From Maribacter zhoushanensis (GTDB lineage Bacteria; Bacteroidota; Bacteroidia; Flavobacteriales; Flavobacteriaceae), in assembly GCF_029350975.1 (NCBI RefSeq), contig NZ_JARKMR010000009.1:25208-89207 (forward strand): 64,000 bases of DNA, read 5' to 3'. Shown here one piece after another: positions 44,009 through 53,778 of the stretch. How positions within the stretch are numbered: the stretch's first letter is position 1; every line of letters begins with the position of its first letter. The notes beneath the pieces are model-generated. The model was given only the letters and a program-made list of their open reading frames with translations, ran no database searches and was not told the DNA's origin. Both the position numbers and the translations under genes were made by a program.

Positions 44009-45802
44009 ATGAAAAATATTATTATAGCATTTGCCCTCATCCTTGGGCTACATACTCAAGCGCAACTAAGAACGAATGGGGATATTTCTTCTAACCCAAC
44101 TATGCACAACATTGGGTTCATGACCCTATTGGCGCATTATTATGATGACGGATTAAAACTGAATCCGTTAAACGCCACTTTTCAAGGTAACAATAAATAC
44201 AACGACACCTTACCTAATTTTCTTTCTGACAGTTATAAGAAAGAACTGGTCAATTACTACCAAACCTATTTAGAGAGAGCTGAAAAATTTGACAATGCAC
44301 AACTTTCTGAAAGTGAATTGATGTCCAAATCCATTTTAAAATGGGAATGTGAAATTAATTTAGAGGGGCTTGCTTTTGAACAGTACACACCAATTGATCA
44401 AATGTGGTCTATGAACCTAATGATAGGGCAATTAGCAGGTGGTACCAGTGCTCAACCATTTAACACCACAGAAGATTATATAAATTGGAGCAAGCGTTTA
44501 GAAGATTACGCAGTGTGGTTGCATTCTGCAAAATCTAAAATGCAAGCAGGTATAAAGGCTAAAAATGTATTACCCAAATCTCTAATTAAAAAAGTATTGC
44601 CACAACTAGCTAGTGTTGCAACTACTGAGCTTAAAGAAAACCTGTTCTATTCTCCTATCAATAACTTTCCTGCTGATTTTTCAGATTCTGACAAAAAGAA
44701 ATTGACTGAAGATTATACAGCAGTAATCACCAATAAAATAATACCAGCATATAAAGAATTATATGATTTTATGGCTACCGACTATTTAGATGCCGGTAGA
44801 GAAACTAGTGGTATTCAAGGTATACCAAATGGCGATGCATATTACGCGCATCAAATTAAGCTATATACAACAACTAACATGACGGCTTCAGAAATTCATG
44901 AAATCGGATTGAAAGAAGTGGCTAGAATCAGTGCTGAAATGGAAGCTGTTAAAAAACAAGTTGGTTTCAAAGGTGATCTTAAAGCATTTTTCAATGAGGT
45001 ACGTAATAAAAAAGAGTTAATGCCTTTTAAAGATCCACAAGAGGTTATTGCCAATTTTAATGACATTCATAAGAGAATGATGCCCAAGGTAAATGCTTTA
45101 TTTAGCAAGCAGCCTAAAACTCCTTTTGAGGTAAGACGTACAGAGGCTTTTAGAGAGGCATCTGCCAGCGCAGAATATAATCCAGGATCTTTAGACGGAA
45201 CCAGACCTGGTATTTTTTATGTTCCTATTCCAGATGTTACTTCGTACAATACGTATTCTGATGAAGATTTATTCTTACATGAAGCAATTCCTGGTCATCA
45301 CTTTCAAATTTCACTTACACAAGAAAATGAAAATCTACCACAATTTAGAAAAACGTTATGGTACAGTGCTTACGGAGAAGGTTGGGCATTATACACAGAA
45401 TCGTTAGGTAAAGAATTAGGTCTTTATACTGATCCATATCAGTACTTTGGTATGCTTGGGGCAGAAATGCACCGTGCAGTTCGTTTAGTAGTAGACACAG
45501 GTTTACATTCTAAAGGATGGTCCAGAGAAAAAGCAATTCAATATTCTTTAGATAACGAGGCTGAATCTGAGGCTAGCATTACTGCAGAAATAGAAAGATA
45601 CATGGCAAATCCTGGTCAGGCACTTTCTTATAAAATAGGTCAGCTTAAAATTATGGAGCTTCGCGCCAAAGCTGAAGCTAATCTTGGTAAAGACTTTGAT
45701 ATTAAAGTGTTTCACGAAAAGGTGTTAGAAGTTGGCTGTGTTCCTTTAGCAATACTTGAAGAAAAGATAATGAATTGGATTTCAGCAAATACCAAAGCTT
45801 AA
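44009..45802 (+). CDS. DUF885 family secreted metallopeptidase-like protein
   Basis: A 597-residue exported protein. I start at ATG 44009 (MKNIIIAFALILGLHTQAQ), which gives a clean signal peptide, instead of 43940, which overlaps the MOSC gene. The body matches DUF885: GDAYYAHQIKLYTTTNMTASEIHEIGLKEV (about 278-307), HEAIPGHHFQIS (about 427-438, a HExxxGH zinc motif) and YGEGWALYTESLGKELG (about 455-471) with a second acidic ligand. Such proteins are considered zinc carboxypeptidases; the substrate is unknown. It is followed 22 bases later by a DoxX-like gene. Confidence 0.9.
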   Translation: MKNIIIAFALILGLHTQAQLRTNGDISSNPTMHNIGFMTLLAHYYDDGLKLNPLNATFQGNNKYNDTLPNFLSDSYKKELVNYYQTYLERAEKFDNAQLSESELMSKSILKWECEINLEGLAFEQYTPIDQMWSMNLMIGQLAGGTSAQPFNTTEDYINWSKRLEDYAVWLHSAKSKMQAGIKAKNVLPKSLIKKVLPQLASVATTELKENLFYSPINNFPADFSDSDKKKLTEDYTAVITNKIIPAYKELYDFMATDYLDAGRETSGIQGIPNGDAYYAHQIKLYTTTNMTASEIHEIGLKEVARISAEMEAVKKQVGFKGDLKAFFNEVRNKKELMPFKDPQEVIANFNDIHKRMMPKVNALFSKQPKTPFEVRRTEAFREASASAEYNPGSLDGTRPGIFYVPIPDVTSYNTYSDEDLFLHEAIPGHHFQISLTQENENLPQFRKTLWYSAYGEGWALYTESLGKELGLYTDPYQYFGMLGAEMHRAVRLVVDTGLHSKGWSREKAIQYSLDNEAESEASITAEIERYMANPGQALSYKIGQLKIMELRAKAEANLGKDFDIKVFHEKVLEVGCVPLAILEEKIMNWISANTKA

Positions 45803-45824
45803 ATTTTAAACCTTAAAAATACGT

Positions 45825-46184
45825 ATGACTTATCCGTGGCACTTATATGTAATGGGCGCAATTTACATTTTTGCGGGCATTATGCATTTTATTAGACCTA
45901 AGGTCTACCTTAGAATTATGCCACGCTACCTACCTGCTCACAAAACTCTGGTCTTATTAAGTGGTGTGGCAGAGGTTTTATTAGGTATGGGTCTATTCTT
46001 TAAAGAAACAAAAGACCTATCTATTTATGGAATTATAGCAATGCTTACCGTATTCTTATTGGTACATTTTTATATGTTATCCGGTAAAAAGGCAAGTGCC
46101 GGTGTTCCTAAATGGTTACTGTTATTAAGGTTGCCAATACAGTTTATATTAATGTACTGGGCTTTCATTTACTTGAAAGTATAG
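45825..46184 (+). CDS. DoxX-like small integral membrane protein
   Basis: A 119-residue protein with four hydrophobic helices. GAIYIFAGIMHFIRPKVYLRIMPRYLP (about 11-37) followed by LLSGVAEVLLGMGLFF (about 45-60) is the DoxX/MauE-type signature. The function of most members is unclear; some take part in quinone or thiol redox chemistry in the membrane. It may be co-transcribed with the DUF885 gene. Confidence 0.82.
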   Translation: MTYPWHLYVMGAIYIFAGIMHFIRPKVYLRIMPRYLPAHKTLVLLSGVAEVLLGMGLFFKETKDLSIYGIIAMLTVFLLVHFYMLSGKKASAGVPKWLLLLRLPIQFILMYWAFIYLKV

Positions 46185-46193
46185 AAAACAAAA

Positions 46194-46215
46194 AAGGGGA
46201 CGCTCCCGTCCCCTT
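46194..46215. terminator. Bidirectional terminator between convergent genes
   Basis: A 9-base-pair GC-rich stem (46194-46202 with 46207-46215) with a 4-base loop. On the minus strand it is followed by TTTTTTGTTTTC, so it best ends the secreted-protein gene (46238-46822); it may also close the DoxX gene. Confidence 0.85.
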
Positions 46216-46237
46216 CTTAAAATCAACTTAAATCAAC

Positions 46238-46822
46238 TTAATTAACAACAAACTCTTCAGTATATGTTTTACCTGCAGACTTAACGGTTACCGTATAAGT
46301 TCCAGGGAAAGCATCTGTGAAATTGAATGCTTTCTCAACAATCAATTCATCTGCTACTTCTTGTGTAAATACTGTTCTACTTTCTGTATCGTATATCTTA
46401 ATAGACATGTCTGCTCTATCTAAGTTTAAATAGTTCATGAAGATCATGTTATTTGTCTTTCTAAAGAAAGGCTTAATCTCTTCATCAGATTCTACGATTT
46501 TCACATTATCGTTATCTAAAACGATTGTATATGAATATGCTGTCATATTATCATCGGCAGATAAGAAGTATACTCCATCTGACAAATCTTTAAGATTTAA
46601 TTTCTTGCTAAACTGACCTTCGGTCATCTTTTCTGAATAAATTACATTTAAATCAGAATCCATTAACTTAACCTGAACACCCTTAGTAGATGCATTCATA
46701 GTTAAAACCACACTCTTGGCTTTACCTGCAGATAATAGGTTTAATTTCGGCTCTCTTGCCATGCCTGCTACTGTAGCGAACATAAAGGCAACAACTGTTG
46801 TGAATTTTACTAGGTTTTTCAT
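46238..46822 (-). CDS. Small secreted repeat protein, unrecognised
   Basis: A 194-residue exported protein with a signal peptide (to about MAREP). It appears to hold two beta-sandwich units of the kind found at T9SS-type tails (VQVKLMDSDLNVIYSEKM, GVYFLSADDN, then SIKIYDTESRTVF, GTYTVTVKSAGKTY), but the last residues do not form a classic sorting tail. The function is unknown. A TATTTTTG promoter lies about 40 bases upstream. It is convergent with the DoxX gene. Confidence 0.75.
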   Translation of the reverse strand: MKNLVKFTTVVAFMFATVAGMAREPKLNLLSAGKAKSVVLTMNASTKGVQVKLMDSDLNVIYSEKMTEGQFSKKLNLKDLSDGVYFLSADDNMTAYSYTIVLDNDNVKIVESDEEIKPFFRKTNNMIFMNYLNLDRADMSIKIYDTESRTVFTQEVADELIVEKAFNFTDAFPGTYTVTVKSAGKTYTEEFVVN

Positions 46823-46860
46823 AATATAAATTATTTAAGGGTTAATGATAATTTACACTA

Positions 46861-46868
46861 CAAAAATA
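46861..46868 (-). promoter_or_regulatory. Candidate -7 element for the small secreted protein
   Basis: TATTTTTG on the minus strand, 38 bases before the start codon at 46822. There is no well-placed TTG. Confidence 0.45.
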
Positions 46869-46976
46869 CAGCCGTTATAAAGCTCTCACTACATCATATT
46901 TTCCCAATTTATGTGCTATTTTAACCACCTTGCATAGTCATTATTACCCTTTAGTTAAGATTCCACATATTTTGGT

Positions 46977-46984
46977 TAATTTTG
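46977..46984 (+). promoter_or_regulatory. Candidate -7 element for the AraC regulator
   Basis: TAATTTTG matches TAnnTTTG and lies 53 bases before the ATG at 47038. There is no TTG at usual spacing. Confidence 0.4.
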
Positions 46985-47037
46985 TAAAGAACATACAAAA
47001 TAGAAGGTTTAATTTTATAGTATAATCCCCTTGCATC

Positions 47038-47910
47038 ATGGTAAAACAGAAACCTACATTTGAAGCTATTAAGCCAGATTTTGGTCATTCTTTTACTTAT
47101 CAAAAGTTTGATGAGCATAAACTGAACAAAAATAACCTTTGGCACTACCATCCAGAACTTGAATTGGTATATGTAAACGGCGGGTCTGGTAAAAGACAAA
47201 TTGGTAGTCATGTATCTTACTACACAAACGGCGACCTTATATTAATAGGAAGCAATCTACCTCATTGTGGTTTTACGGATGCACTAACCGGTAATACCAG
47301 TGAAACTGTGGTACAAATGAAATTAGATTTTTTAGGACCAGATTTCTTTGCGCTTCCTGAGATGAAAAAAATTCAAAGCTTGTTCAACAGTGCTAGTGGC
47401 GGAATTGCTTTTTCTGGAAAAACTAAAAGAAAGATTGGCGATAAGATGGAAGTTCTAGAATATCAGACAGATTTTCAAAGATTACTATCTATCCTTAATA
47501 TATTAAATGAACTGGGCAATTCTGATGATATGCGATTATTGAATGCTGAAGGATTTTCTTTTACCACCGATGTTAAAGATAATGACCGTATTAATATTGT
47601 ATTCAATCACGTTAAAAATAATTTTAAAGAAGAGTTGACGCTAGAAGAGATATCTTCTATGGTAAGTATGACCATACCCTCTTTCTGTAGGTACTTTAAA
47701 AAAATTACAAATAAGACCTTTGTGCAATTCGTTAATGAATATAGATTAGTGCATGCTTCTAAACTTCTTGCTGAAAAGCCTATGAGTATTACTGAGGTTT
47801 GTTTTGAATGTGGATTCAATAACTTTTCTCACTTCAACAAATCTTTTAAAGCATTTACAGGTCAAAATCCGTCGGAGTACAGAAATGAATTAAAGAATGT
47901 TTTAGTGTAA
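47038..47910 (+). CDS. AraC family transcriptional regulator with cupin sensor domain
   Basis: A 290-residue regulator. The N-terminal cupin-like part (about 25-140) starts with NLWHYHPELELVYVNGGSG, as in sugar-sensing AraC proteins. The C-terminal part (about 180-285) holds two helix-turn-helix units, LTLEEISSMVSMTIPSFCRYFKK and SITEVCFECGFNNFSHFNKSFK (each quoted in part), ending in the common GQNPSEYR. The inducer and targets are unknown; there is no neighbouring catabolic operon to suggest them. It is closed by a strong terminator. Confidence 0.93.
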   Translation: MVKQKPTFEAIKPDFGHSFTYQKFDEHKLNKNNLWHYHPELELVYVNGGSGKRQIGSHVSYYTNGDLILIGSNLPHCGFTDALTGNTSETVVQMKLDFLGPDFFALPEMKKIQSLFNSASGGIAFSGKTKRKIGDKMEVLEYQTDFQRLLSILNILNELGNSDDMRLLNAEGFSFTTDVKDNDRINIVFNHVKNNFKEELTLEEISSMVSMTIPSFCRYFKKITNKTFVQFVNEYRLVHASKLLAEKPMSITEVCFECGFNNFSHFNKSFKAFTGQNPSEYRNELKNVLV

Positions 47911-47942
47911 TTCTTATACCTTATATATAGTACTATATTTTT

Positions 47943-47988
47943 AAAGCTTCCGAATGGTGATTTTTTACACCATCTGGAAGCTTTTTTT
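47943..47988 (+). terminator. Intrinsic terminator after the AraC gene
   Basis: The outer stem pairs 47943-47951 with 47976-47984, the inner stem pairs 47954-47959 with 47968-47973, and a run of seven T follows on the plus strand. Confidence 0.9.
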
Positions 47989-48066
47989 ATCCATTTCTTA
48001 TTGAGTTATAAAAAAATGGATACGCATTCTTCACAATATATTTTCATGTAGTACCTTTATATCGCT

Positions 48067-48345
48067 ATGATAAAAGAATTTACAGAAAGAGAATTAGACC
48101 GTATTATTGAAATGGCATGGGAAGACCGTACGCCATTTGAAGCCATAACTTTTCAATTTGGCATTTGCGAACAAGAGACTATTGAGGTCATGCGTCGCGA
48201 AATGAAACCAAGTAGTTTTAGAATGTGGCGTAAACGTGTACAAGGCCGTGCTACAAAACATGCCAAATTGCGCTCAGATGATACTGATAGATTTAGATGT
48301 TCCCGACAAAGAAATATTTCCGGAAATAAAATATCTAAACGATAG
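48067..48345 (+). CDS. TIGR03643/DUF2805 small basic protein
   Basis: A 92-residue protein. ELDRIIEMAWEDRTPFEAI (about 8-26), QFGICEQETIEVMRREMKPSSFRMWRKRVQGR (about 30-61, in pieces) and a basic C-terminus match the TIGR03643/DUF2805 family. The helix-turn-helix-like spacing suggests nucleic-acid binding, but the function is unknown. Its stop lies ten bases from the stop of the convergent nuclease gene. Confidence 0.85.
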   Translation: MIKEFTERELDRIIEMAWEDRTPFEAITFQFGICEQETIEVMRREMKPSSFRMWRKRVQGRATKHAKLRSDDTDRFRCSRQRNISGNKISKR

Positions 48346-48354
48346 TTTATAATC

Positions 48355-49128
48355 TTATTTAAAGGTCTCGTTTAGAACGGCTGCTAATCTAACTCCGCCT
48401 TTTTGCAACTGATCTTCAACGGTATGCCACCAATCATAACTATAACGGTAGCTTAGTTTTTCACCTGGATCAACAGAGGCGTAAACTTTCTCTGCCAATA
48501 AATGAGATTCTTCTACCCAATCTAATAAGCTACCGCTTTGTAGAAATTTTATTTGTTGCTTTGACATTTCAGGGTATTCAATTGCAAGCTCTGTAAAGCT
48601 CATTCCGTTTTCGTTAATAAGATTTGAATCCCACACCCTATGTAAATTAGTACCACTACCAAACCATTGCAATTGTATATCATTACCGCCTTTATCTTCT
48701 GCCCTACCTACGTGCATAGGTTGGTGTAGATCACCAATTAAATGAACTAAGAATTTTAGGTAGAAAGCTTTGTCTTCTTTGCTGCTATTTTCGTCTTTTA
48801 TAACTTCTATACAGGTATTGACACCTTGTACCAAATCTCCATACTCGTTCTTCTCTATTTCAGCGTAAGTCTTACCAAAAGGAATATTTACATAATGCCA
48901 CGCACTGAATTTACGGTATGATCTATCAGATTTTATTTCATCAGCAAAATTAGCAACGGCAGCCAAGCTCTCCCCATCCAACAAATCTTCAATAGCGCGT
49001 TTTGCTTTTTTGCTTAAATGCTGTTCTGCAACTTCACCAACAACCCTATGACCGGTTTTTGACCAATACATATCATTTGCAAAAGTGAAATTAGATACTA
49101 AAAGCAGTAAAATAATATAATTCTTCAT
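48355..49128 (-). CDS. S1/P1 nuclease family secreted protein
   Basis: A 257-residue exported nuclease. I start at 49128 (MKNYIILLLLVSNFTFA), which gives a clean signal; the longer frame from 49329 crosses the divergent gene. The zinc-ligand pattern WSKTGHRVVGEVAE (about 23-36), WHYVNIPFG, LKFLVHLIGDLHQPMHVGRAEDKGGND (in pieces, about 140-166) and WDSNLI are those of the P1/S1 family, which cleaves single-stranded nucleic acids and removes 3'-phosphates. In the family the Trp is often N-terminal in the mature protein; here it lies a few residues after the predicted cleavage site. Confidence 0.92.
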   Translation of the reverse strand: MKNYIILLLLVSNFTFANDMYWSKTGHRVVGEVAEQHLSKKAKRAIEDLLDGESLAAVANFADEIKSDRSYRKFSAWHYVNIPFGKTYAEIEKNEYGDLVQGVNTCIEVIKDENSSKEDKAFYLKFLVHLIGDLHQPMHVGRAEDKGGNDIQLQWFGSGTNLHRVWDSNLINENGMSFTELAIEYPEMSKQQIKFLQSGSLLDWVEESHLLAEKVYASVDPGEKLSYRYSYDWWHTVEDQLQKGGVRLAAVLNETFK

Positions 49129-49216
49129 CACTAAAATTTTGCCCAAAAATAGTACAACAAAGTTTAAGGCATTGTTAAAACTTGGTAAGATTAAATTTAT
49201 ATCTGAACTTGCGGAC

Positions 49217-51478
49217 ATGAAGAAGAAAACGAGAAAACCATCTAAACGAAAATTTAGTATCCGTAAAATAATCGGCTTAGGTATTTTGGGTCTCTTCGCC
49301 CTCTTTATTCTATTTATTACCAGTGTCAATATTGGTTTATGGGGAAAAATTCCTTCTAAAAAAGAACTTTCAAATTTTCAATATCAAATGGCTTCTGAGG
49401 TTTATACAGCAGATAGTGTATTGATCGGTAAGTATTATTTATACGATAGACAACCTGTTGCCTTTCAGGATTTCCCTGAGCACTTGGTACAAGCATTGGT
49501 TGCCATTGAAGATGAGCGTTTTTACGAGCACTCTGGCGTTGACATTAGAAGTTTAATTAGAGTAGGTTTCAAAACTGTTCTTTTAGGTGATAATTCTTCT
49601 GGTGGCGGTAGTACCCTTACCCAACAATTGGCAAAAAATTTATATCCTAGAAAAGAAAGAAATAAAACAAATATTGTCGTAAACAAGGTCAAAGAAATGA
49701 TCATTGCCAAAAGACTGGAGAAGATTTTTACGAAAGATGAAATCATCACCAATTATCTAAACACGGTTTCTTTTGGTGATAATACGTTTGGTATAGAAAG
49801 TGCCGCACTTAAATTTTTTAATACAAGAACCAAAGATATCAGCGCTACCCAAGCAGCTACTTTAGTAGGCATGTTAAAAGCTACATATGGGTACAACCCC
49901 AGAATATTCCCTGAAAAAAGTCTTGGCAGACGTAATTTGGTATTACGAGCAATGTATAATAACGATTTCATTTCTGAAGAACAGGTATCTACTTTTTCAC
50001 AAGAAGGACTTAATCTTGACTATAGGGAGTTTGACTACAATGCCGGTATTGCACCTTATTTTAGAGAGGAAGTTCGTAAAGAGATGCTGAATTGGATTGC
50101 CGAACAAGACCAAACCGAGACCGATTATAACATATATACTTCTGGACTAAAAATTTACACTACCCTAAACTATAAAATGCAAAAATTGGCGGAAGAAGCT
50201 ATGGTTGAACATATGACCAAATTGCAAAATAGTTTTGAAAAAAGTTATGGTACCAATGCGCCTTGGTTAAAGGATAAAAAGTTGATGGAAAAAATAGCAA
50301 AGCGAACTCCTACTTATAAAAAGCTAGAGAAAGCGGGCTTATCACATGCAAAAATTATAGATAGTTTATCTAAGAACAAACAACAGCGAACTTTCAAATC
50401 TTGGCAAAAAGACGAAGAGTTAACTGCCAGCACTATGGACAGCATTCAACATTATACCAAATTCTTAAATACCGGTTCTTTAGCTGTGGACCCTACCAAT
50501 GGTGATATATTGGTTTGGATCGGTGGTATTAATTTTGAACAGTACAAGTATGACCATATTTCTCAAAGCAAACGTCAAGTGGGTTCAACCTTTAAACCCA
50601 TTGTATATACTACTGCAGTGGAACAAGGTATATCGCCATGTACTTATTTCTCTGCCGAGGAAATAGAATACGATAATTTAAAAGGTTGGTCGCCATCTAA
50701 TTCTGGAGATAAAAATGAGGCATACCTCAACTATTCTATGGAAGAAGGCCTTAGTAATTCCATTAATACCATTGCTGTAAAAGTTTTAGAAAAAGCAGGT
50801 ATTGACAATACTATAGCAATGGCAAAAAATATGGGAATTGAAGATAAATTACCCAAAGAAGCATCTATTGCACTAGGTACCGGTGAAATAAAGATTTTAG
50901 ATTTAGCTCAAGCTTATACCAGCTATGCAAATAACGGCAAACATATAAAACCTAATTTGATTAAACGTATTTCTAATTATAAAGACTCTGTTTTAGTTGA
51001 ATTTAAGTCTGAATTGAACAAAAAAGCGGCTTTTTCTAAAGAAACCGGTCAAATTATGATTGAAATGATGAAATCGACCATCAATTCTGGTACAGCTGCC
51101 AGACTTAGAAATACATACGGACTAAAAAATGACATTGCAGGTAAAACCGGTACTACGCAAAATAATAAAGATGCTTGGTTTGTTGCCTTGACCCCAAAAC
51201 TTGTACATATAACTTGGGTAGGGCTTGATCAACATGAAATAGGGTTTAGCAATACTAGTATTGGGCAAGGTGCAAATGCCGCTCTACCCCTATTTGCACT
51301 ATGGATGAAAGAATTGAACAAAGACAAAGATTTTGATACCTATACCAAAACTAATTTTCCAAAACCATCTGCTACAGTGCTAGAAGTATTAAATTGTGAC
51401 CCCATAAAACGTGACGGATTCTTTAAGCGTCTTTTTAAAAATCCTAACAAGAAGAAGAATAAAAAATTTGATGGTTAA
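49217..51478 (+). CDS. Class A penicillin-binding protein (PBP1a-like transglycosylase/transpeptidase)
   Basis: A 753-residue inner-membrane cell-wall synthase. A basic cytoplasmic tail and one membrane helix (about 17-38) precede the GT51 transglycosylase with EDERFYEHSGVD (about 101-112) and GGSTLTQQLAKNLYP (about 133-147), then the transpeptidase with the active Ser in GSTFKP (SxxK, about 458), SNSIN (SxN) and AGKTGTT (KTG, about 650). I chose ATG 49217 over 49139, since the added residues have no family counterpart. It is divergent from the nuclease gene, sharing an 88-base promoter region. Confidence 0.95.
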   Translation: MKKKTRKPSKRKFSIRKIIGLGILGLFALFILFITSVNIGLWGKIPSKKELSNFQYQMASEVYTADSVLIGKYYLYDRQPVAFQDFPEHLVQALVAIEDERFYEHSGVDIRSLIRVGFKTVLLGDNSSGGGSTLTQQLAKNLYPRKERNKTNIVVNKVKEMIIAKRLEKIFTKDEIITNYLNTVSFGDNTFGIESAALKFFNTRTKDISATQAATLVGMLKATYGYNPRIFPEKSLGRRNLVLRAMYNNDFISEEQVSTFSQEGLNLDYREFDYNAGIAPYFREEVRKEMLNWIAEQDQTETDYNIYTSGLKIYTTLNYKMQKLAEEAMVEHMTKLQNSFEKSYGTNAPWLKDKKLMEKIAKRTPTYKKLEKAGLSHAKIIDSLSKNKQQRTFKSWQKDEELTASTMDSIQHYTKFLNTGSLAVDPTNGDILVWIGGINFEQYKYDHISQSKRQVGSTFKPIVYTTAVEQGISPCTYFSAEEIEYDNLKGWSPSNSGDKNEAYLNYSMEEGLSNSINTIAVKVLEKAGIDNTIAMAKNMGIEDKLPKEASIALGTGEIKILDLAQAYTSYANNGKHIKPNLIKRISNYKDSVLVEFKSELNKKAAFSKETGQIMIEMMKSTINSGTAARLRNTYGLKNDIAGKTGTTQNNKDAWFVALTPKLVHITWVGLDQHEIGFSNTSIGQGANAALPLFALWMKELNKDKDFDTYTKTNFPKPSATVLEVLNCDPIKRDGFFKRLFKNPNKKKNKKFDG

Positions 51479-51494
51479 TTATTTTAAATATCTG

Positions 51495-51525
51495 TGCTGA
51501 AGTAGACAGCTATTCTACTTTAGCA
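51495..51525 (+). terminator. Hairpin terminator after the penicillin-binding protein gene
   Basis: A 12-base-pair stem (51495-51506 with 51514-51525, one G-T pair), followed by a TTTATTT tail. Confidence 0.7.
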
Positions 51526-51547
51526 TTTATTTAACAAAACATTATCT

Positions 51548-51555
51548 TAAATTTG
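51548..51555 (+). promoter_or_regulatory. Candidate -7 element for the DUF5916 gene
   Basis: TAAATTTG matches TAnnTTTG and ends 23 bases before the ATG at 51579. It overlaps a short palindrome (TTGGT...ACCAA, 51553-51567). Confidence 0.45.
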
Positions 51556-51578
51556 GTCAACTACCAAACCATAAACAA

Positions 51579-53777
51579 ATGACCAAATATTTAAGTACTC
51601 TTGTACTTATACTTTCTTGCTATTCGCTAACTGCTCAAATAGATAAAAAAAGCTTTAATGTAAAGCAGATTACCTCAGAAATTATTCCTGACGGTGCTCT
51701 TGATGAACCTATTTGGTCAGAAGCAGATCAAGCAGATAAATTTTGGCAATTCTTTCCCTTAGATACTATACAATCTAAAAAGCAGACAGAAATTAAGATG
51801 TTATACGATGACACCAACCTTTATGTTGGTATTACTGTATATACCGCAGGTTCAGATTATTCTATTCAATCATTAAAAAGAGATTTTAGGGCTGGTAACA
51901 GTGATAATATCACCTTACTTTTTGATACGTTCAATGACGGTAACAATGCTTTTTTATTTGGTATCAATCCGTACGGAGTTCGTCGCGAAGGCTTAGTTTC
52001 TGGTGGTGGATTAAACCTCAATGGATTTACTATTTCATGGGATGTGAAATGGCGTGGAGATTCTAAAATCTATGACGGGTACTATACTTCTGAAATGGTT
52101 ATCCCTTTAACGGCTTTTAAATTCAAAGAAGGTGAAACTAAATGGCGATTTAACAGCTATCGTTTTGATACTCAATCTAACGAAAATAGTACGTGGATGA
52201 ACATTCCACAAAATCAAAATATATACGGTCTTACGTTTATGGGCGATATGATCTTTGAAAAACCCTTGGGTAAATACCGTACTCCACTCGCAGTCATACC
52301 TTACGTAAATTTTGGCTCTCAAAAAGATTTTGAACTTAACGAGTCAGAAACAAAGATAAATTTCGGTGGTGATGCCAAAATAGCTATTGGCAATAGTATG
52401 AATTTAGATGTAACCGTAAACCCAGATTTTTCTCAGGTTGAAGTAGACGATCAAGTAACCAACTTAACACGCTTTGAAGTTTCGCTCCCGGAAAAGAGAC
52501 AATTTTTTATAGATAACAGTGATTTATTTGGCAGCTTTGGTGGCGGAAGAGATGCAAATCCGTTCTTTTCTAGACGAATAGGTATTGCTAAGGATACAGC
52601 AGATAACACTATTGAAAATAAAATAATTGGCGGTGTTCGTTTAAGTGGCAAATTAAATAAAGGGTTGAGATTAGGTTTTTTAAATTTACAGACCGCAGAG
52701 GACCTTGACGAACAAATAGCATCTAATAACAATACAATGTTAGCGCTGCAGCAAAACGTTTTTGGGCGCTCTAATATTGGCATGTTTTTTATAAATAGAC
52801 AATCATTTGAAGATTATGAATTTCAAGATCCTGAAGACCGTTACAATAGGGTTGCCGGTATAGATTACAACCTTATTTCTGATAACAACATTTGGAACGG
52901 TAAATTCTATCTACATAAATCTTTTGCGCATAATGCCGGCAAAGCAAATTTGTCATCAGGCGCATTCATGCAGTACAATTCAAGAAATTGGAACATTTTT
53001 GAAGATATTGTCTATGTAGGTGAAGATTTTAGATCAGACCTAGGGTTTATTCGCAGAACCGATATTTTTAAATCTGCAACAATGGTAGAGCGTGTTTTCT
53101 GGCCAGAAGACAGCTCAATACAGAGTCATAGCTTTCGCTTTTTTCCGGTTTTGACTTGGAGTCCTGAAAATGATTTTCTTCATACCGATTATAACCTGAA
53201 TGGTGCATGGGAATCTAAATTCAATGATCAATCTGAAATAAATTTTGCATACACGCATACATATACTTATCTATTTGATGAATTTGATCCAACAGATTTA
53301 GACGATGCCATACCGCTACCTAACGAAGTTGGTTATCACTATAATTTTGTTTCGTTAGAATATAGATCAGATAGAAGAAAACGTTTTGCCTATTCTCTAG
53401 AACCTACTATTGGTAGCTTTTTCAATGGTGATAGATTTTCATTAGAGGCACAAATGTCATTAAGATTTCAACCAAAAGTATTTTTATCCCTTGCAATGAA
53501 CTATGACAAAATAACCTTGCCAAAACCATATTCTAGCACTGACATTTGGTTAATTAGCCCTAAAATAGATGTTACCTTTAGCAAATCAATATTTTGGTCA
53601 ACACTTGTACAATACAGTAATCAGAGAGATAATTTAGGTTTTAACTCTAGGTTACAATGGCGTTTTGCACCATTGTCAGATTTATTTATCGTTTATAACG
53701 ACAACTACTTTGTAAATTCTTTTGAACCTAAATATCGTTCTATAAATCTAAAACTCACCTACTGGTTAAATATCTAA
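51579..53777 (+). CDS. DUF5916 outer-membrane protein with N-terminal carbohydrate-binding-like domain
   Basis: A 732-residue exported protein with a signal peptide (to about TAQ20). Residues about 30-215 resemble a family-9 carbohydrate-binding fold (IPDGALDEPIWSEADQA, LYDDTNLYVGITVY, GYYTSEMVIPLTAFKF). From about 230 to the end it is rich in alternating beta strands with aromatic ends (a probable outer-membrane barrel), containing NPDFSQVEVDDQVTNLTRFE and FPEKRQFF-like segments typical of DUF5916. It is probably an outer-membrane protein of unknown substrate. It is followed by a HAD gene with a one-base gap. Confidence 0.88.
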   Translation: MTKYLSTLVLILSCYSLTAQIDKKSFNVKQITSEIIPDGALDEPIWSEADQADKFWQFFPLDTIQSKKQTEIKMLYDDTNLYVGITVYTAGSDYSIQSLKRDFRAGNSDNITLLFDTFNDGNNAFLFGINPYGVRREGLVSGGGLNLNGFTISWDVKWRGDSKIYDGYYTSEMVIPLTAFKFKEGETKWRFNSYRFDTQSNENSTWMNIPQNQNIYGLTFMGDMIFEKPLGKYRTPLAVIPYVNFGSQKDFELNESETKINFGGDAKIAIGNSMNLDVTVNPDFSQVEVDDQVTNLTRFEVSLPEKRQFFIDNSDLFGSFGGGRDANPFFSRRIGIAKDTADNTIENKIIGGVRLSGKLNKGLRLGFLNLQTAEDLDEQIASNNNTMLALQQNVFGRSNIGMFFINRQSFEDYEFQDPEDRYNRVAGIDYNLISDNNIWNGKFYLHKSFAHNAGKANLSSGAFMQYNSRNWNIFEDIVYVGEDFRSDLGFIRRTDIFKSATMVERVFWPEDSSIQSHSFRFFPVLTWSPENDFLHTDYNLNGAWESKFNDQSEINFAYTHTYTYLFDEFDPTDLDDAIPLPNEVGYHYNFVSLEYRSDRRKRFAYSLEPTIGSFFNGDRFSLEAQMSLRFQPKVFLSLAMNYDKITLPKPYSSTDIWLISPKIDVTFSKSIFWSTLVQYSNQRDNLGFNSRLQWRFAPLSDLFIVYNDNYFVNSFEPKYRSINLKLTYWLNI

Positions 53778-53778
53778 A

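Noticed and set aside
49129..49329. N-terminal extension of the S1/P1 nuclease
   Set aside because: It would overlap the divergent penicillin-binding protein gene and hide the evident signal peptide at 49128.
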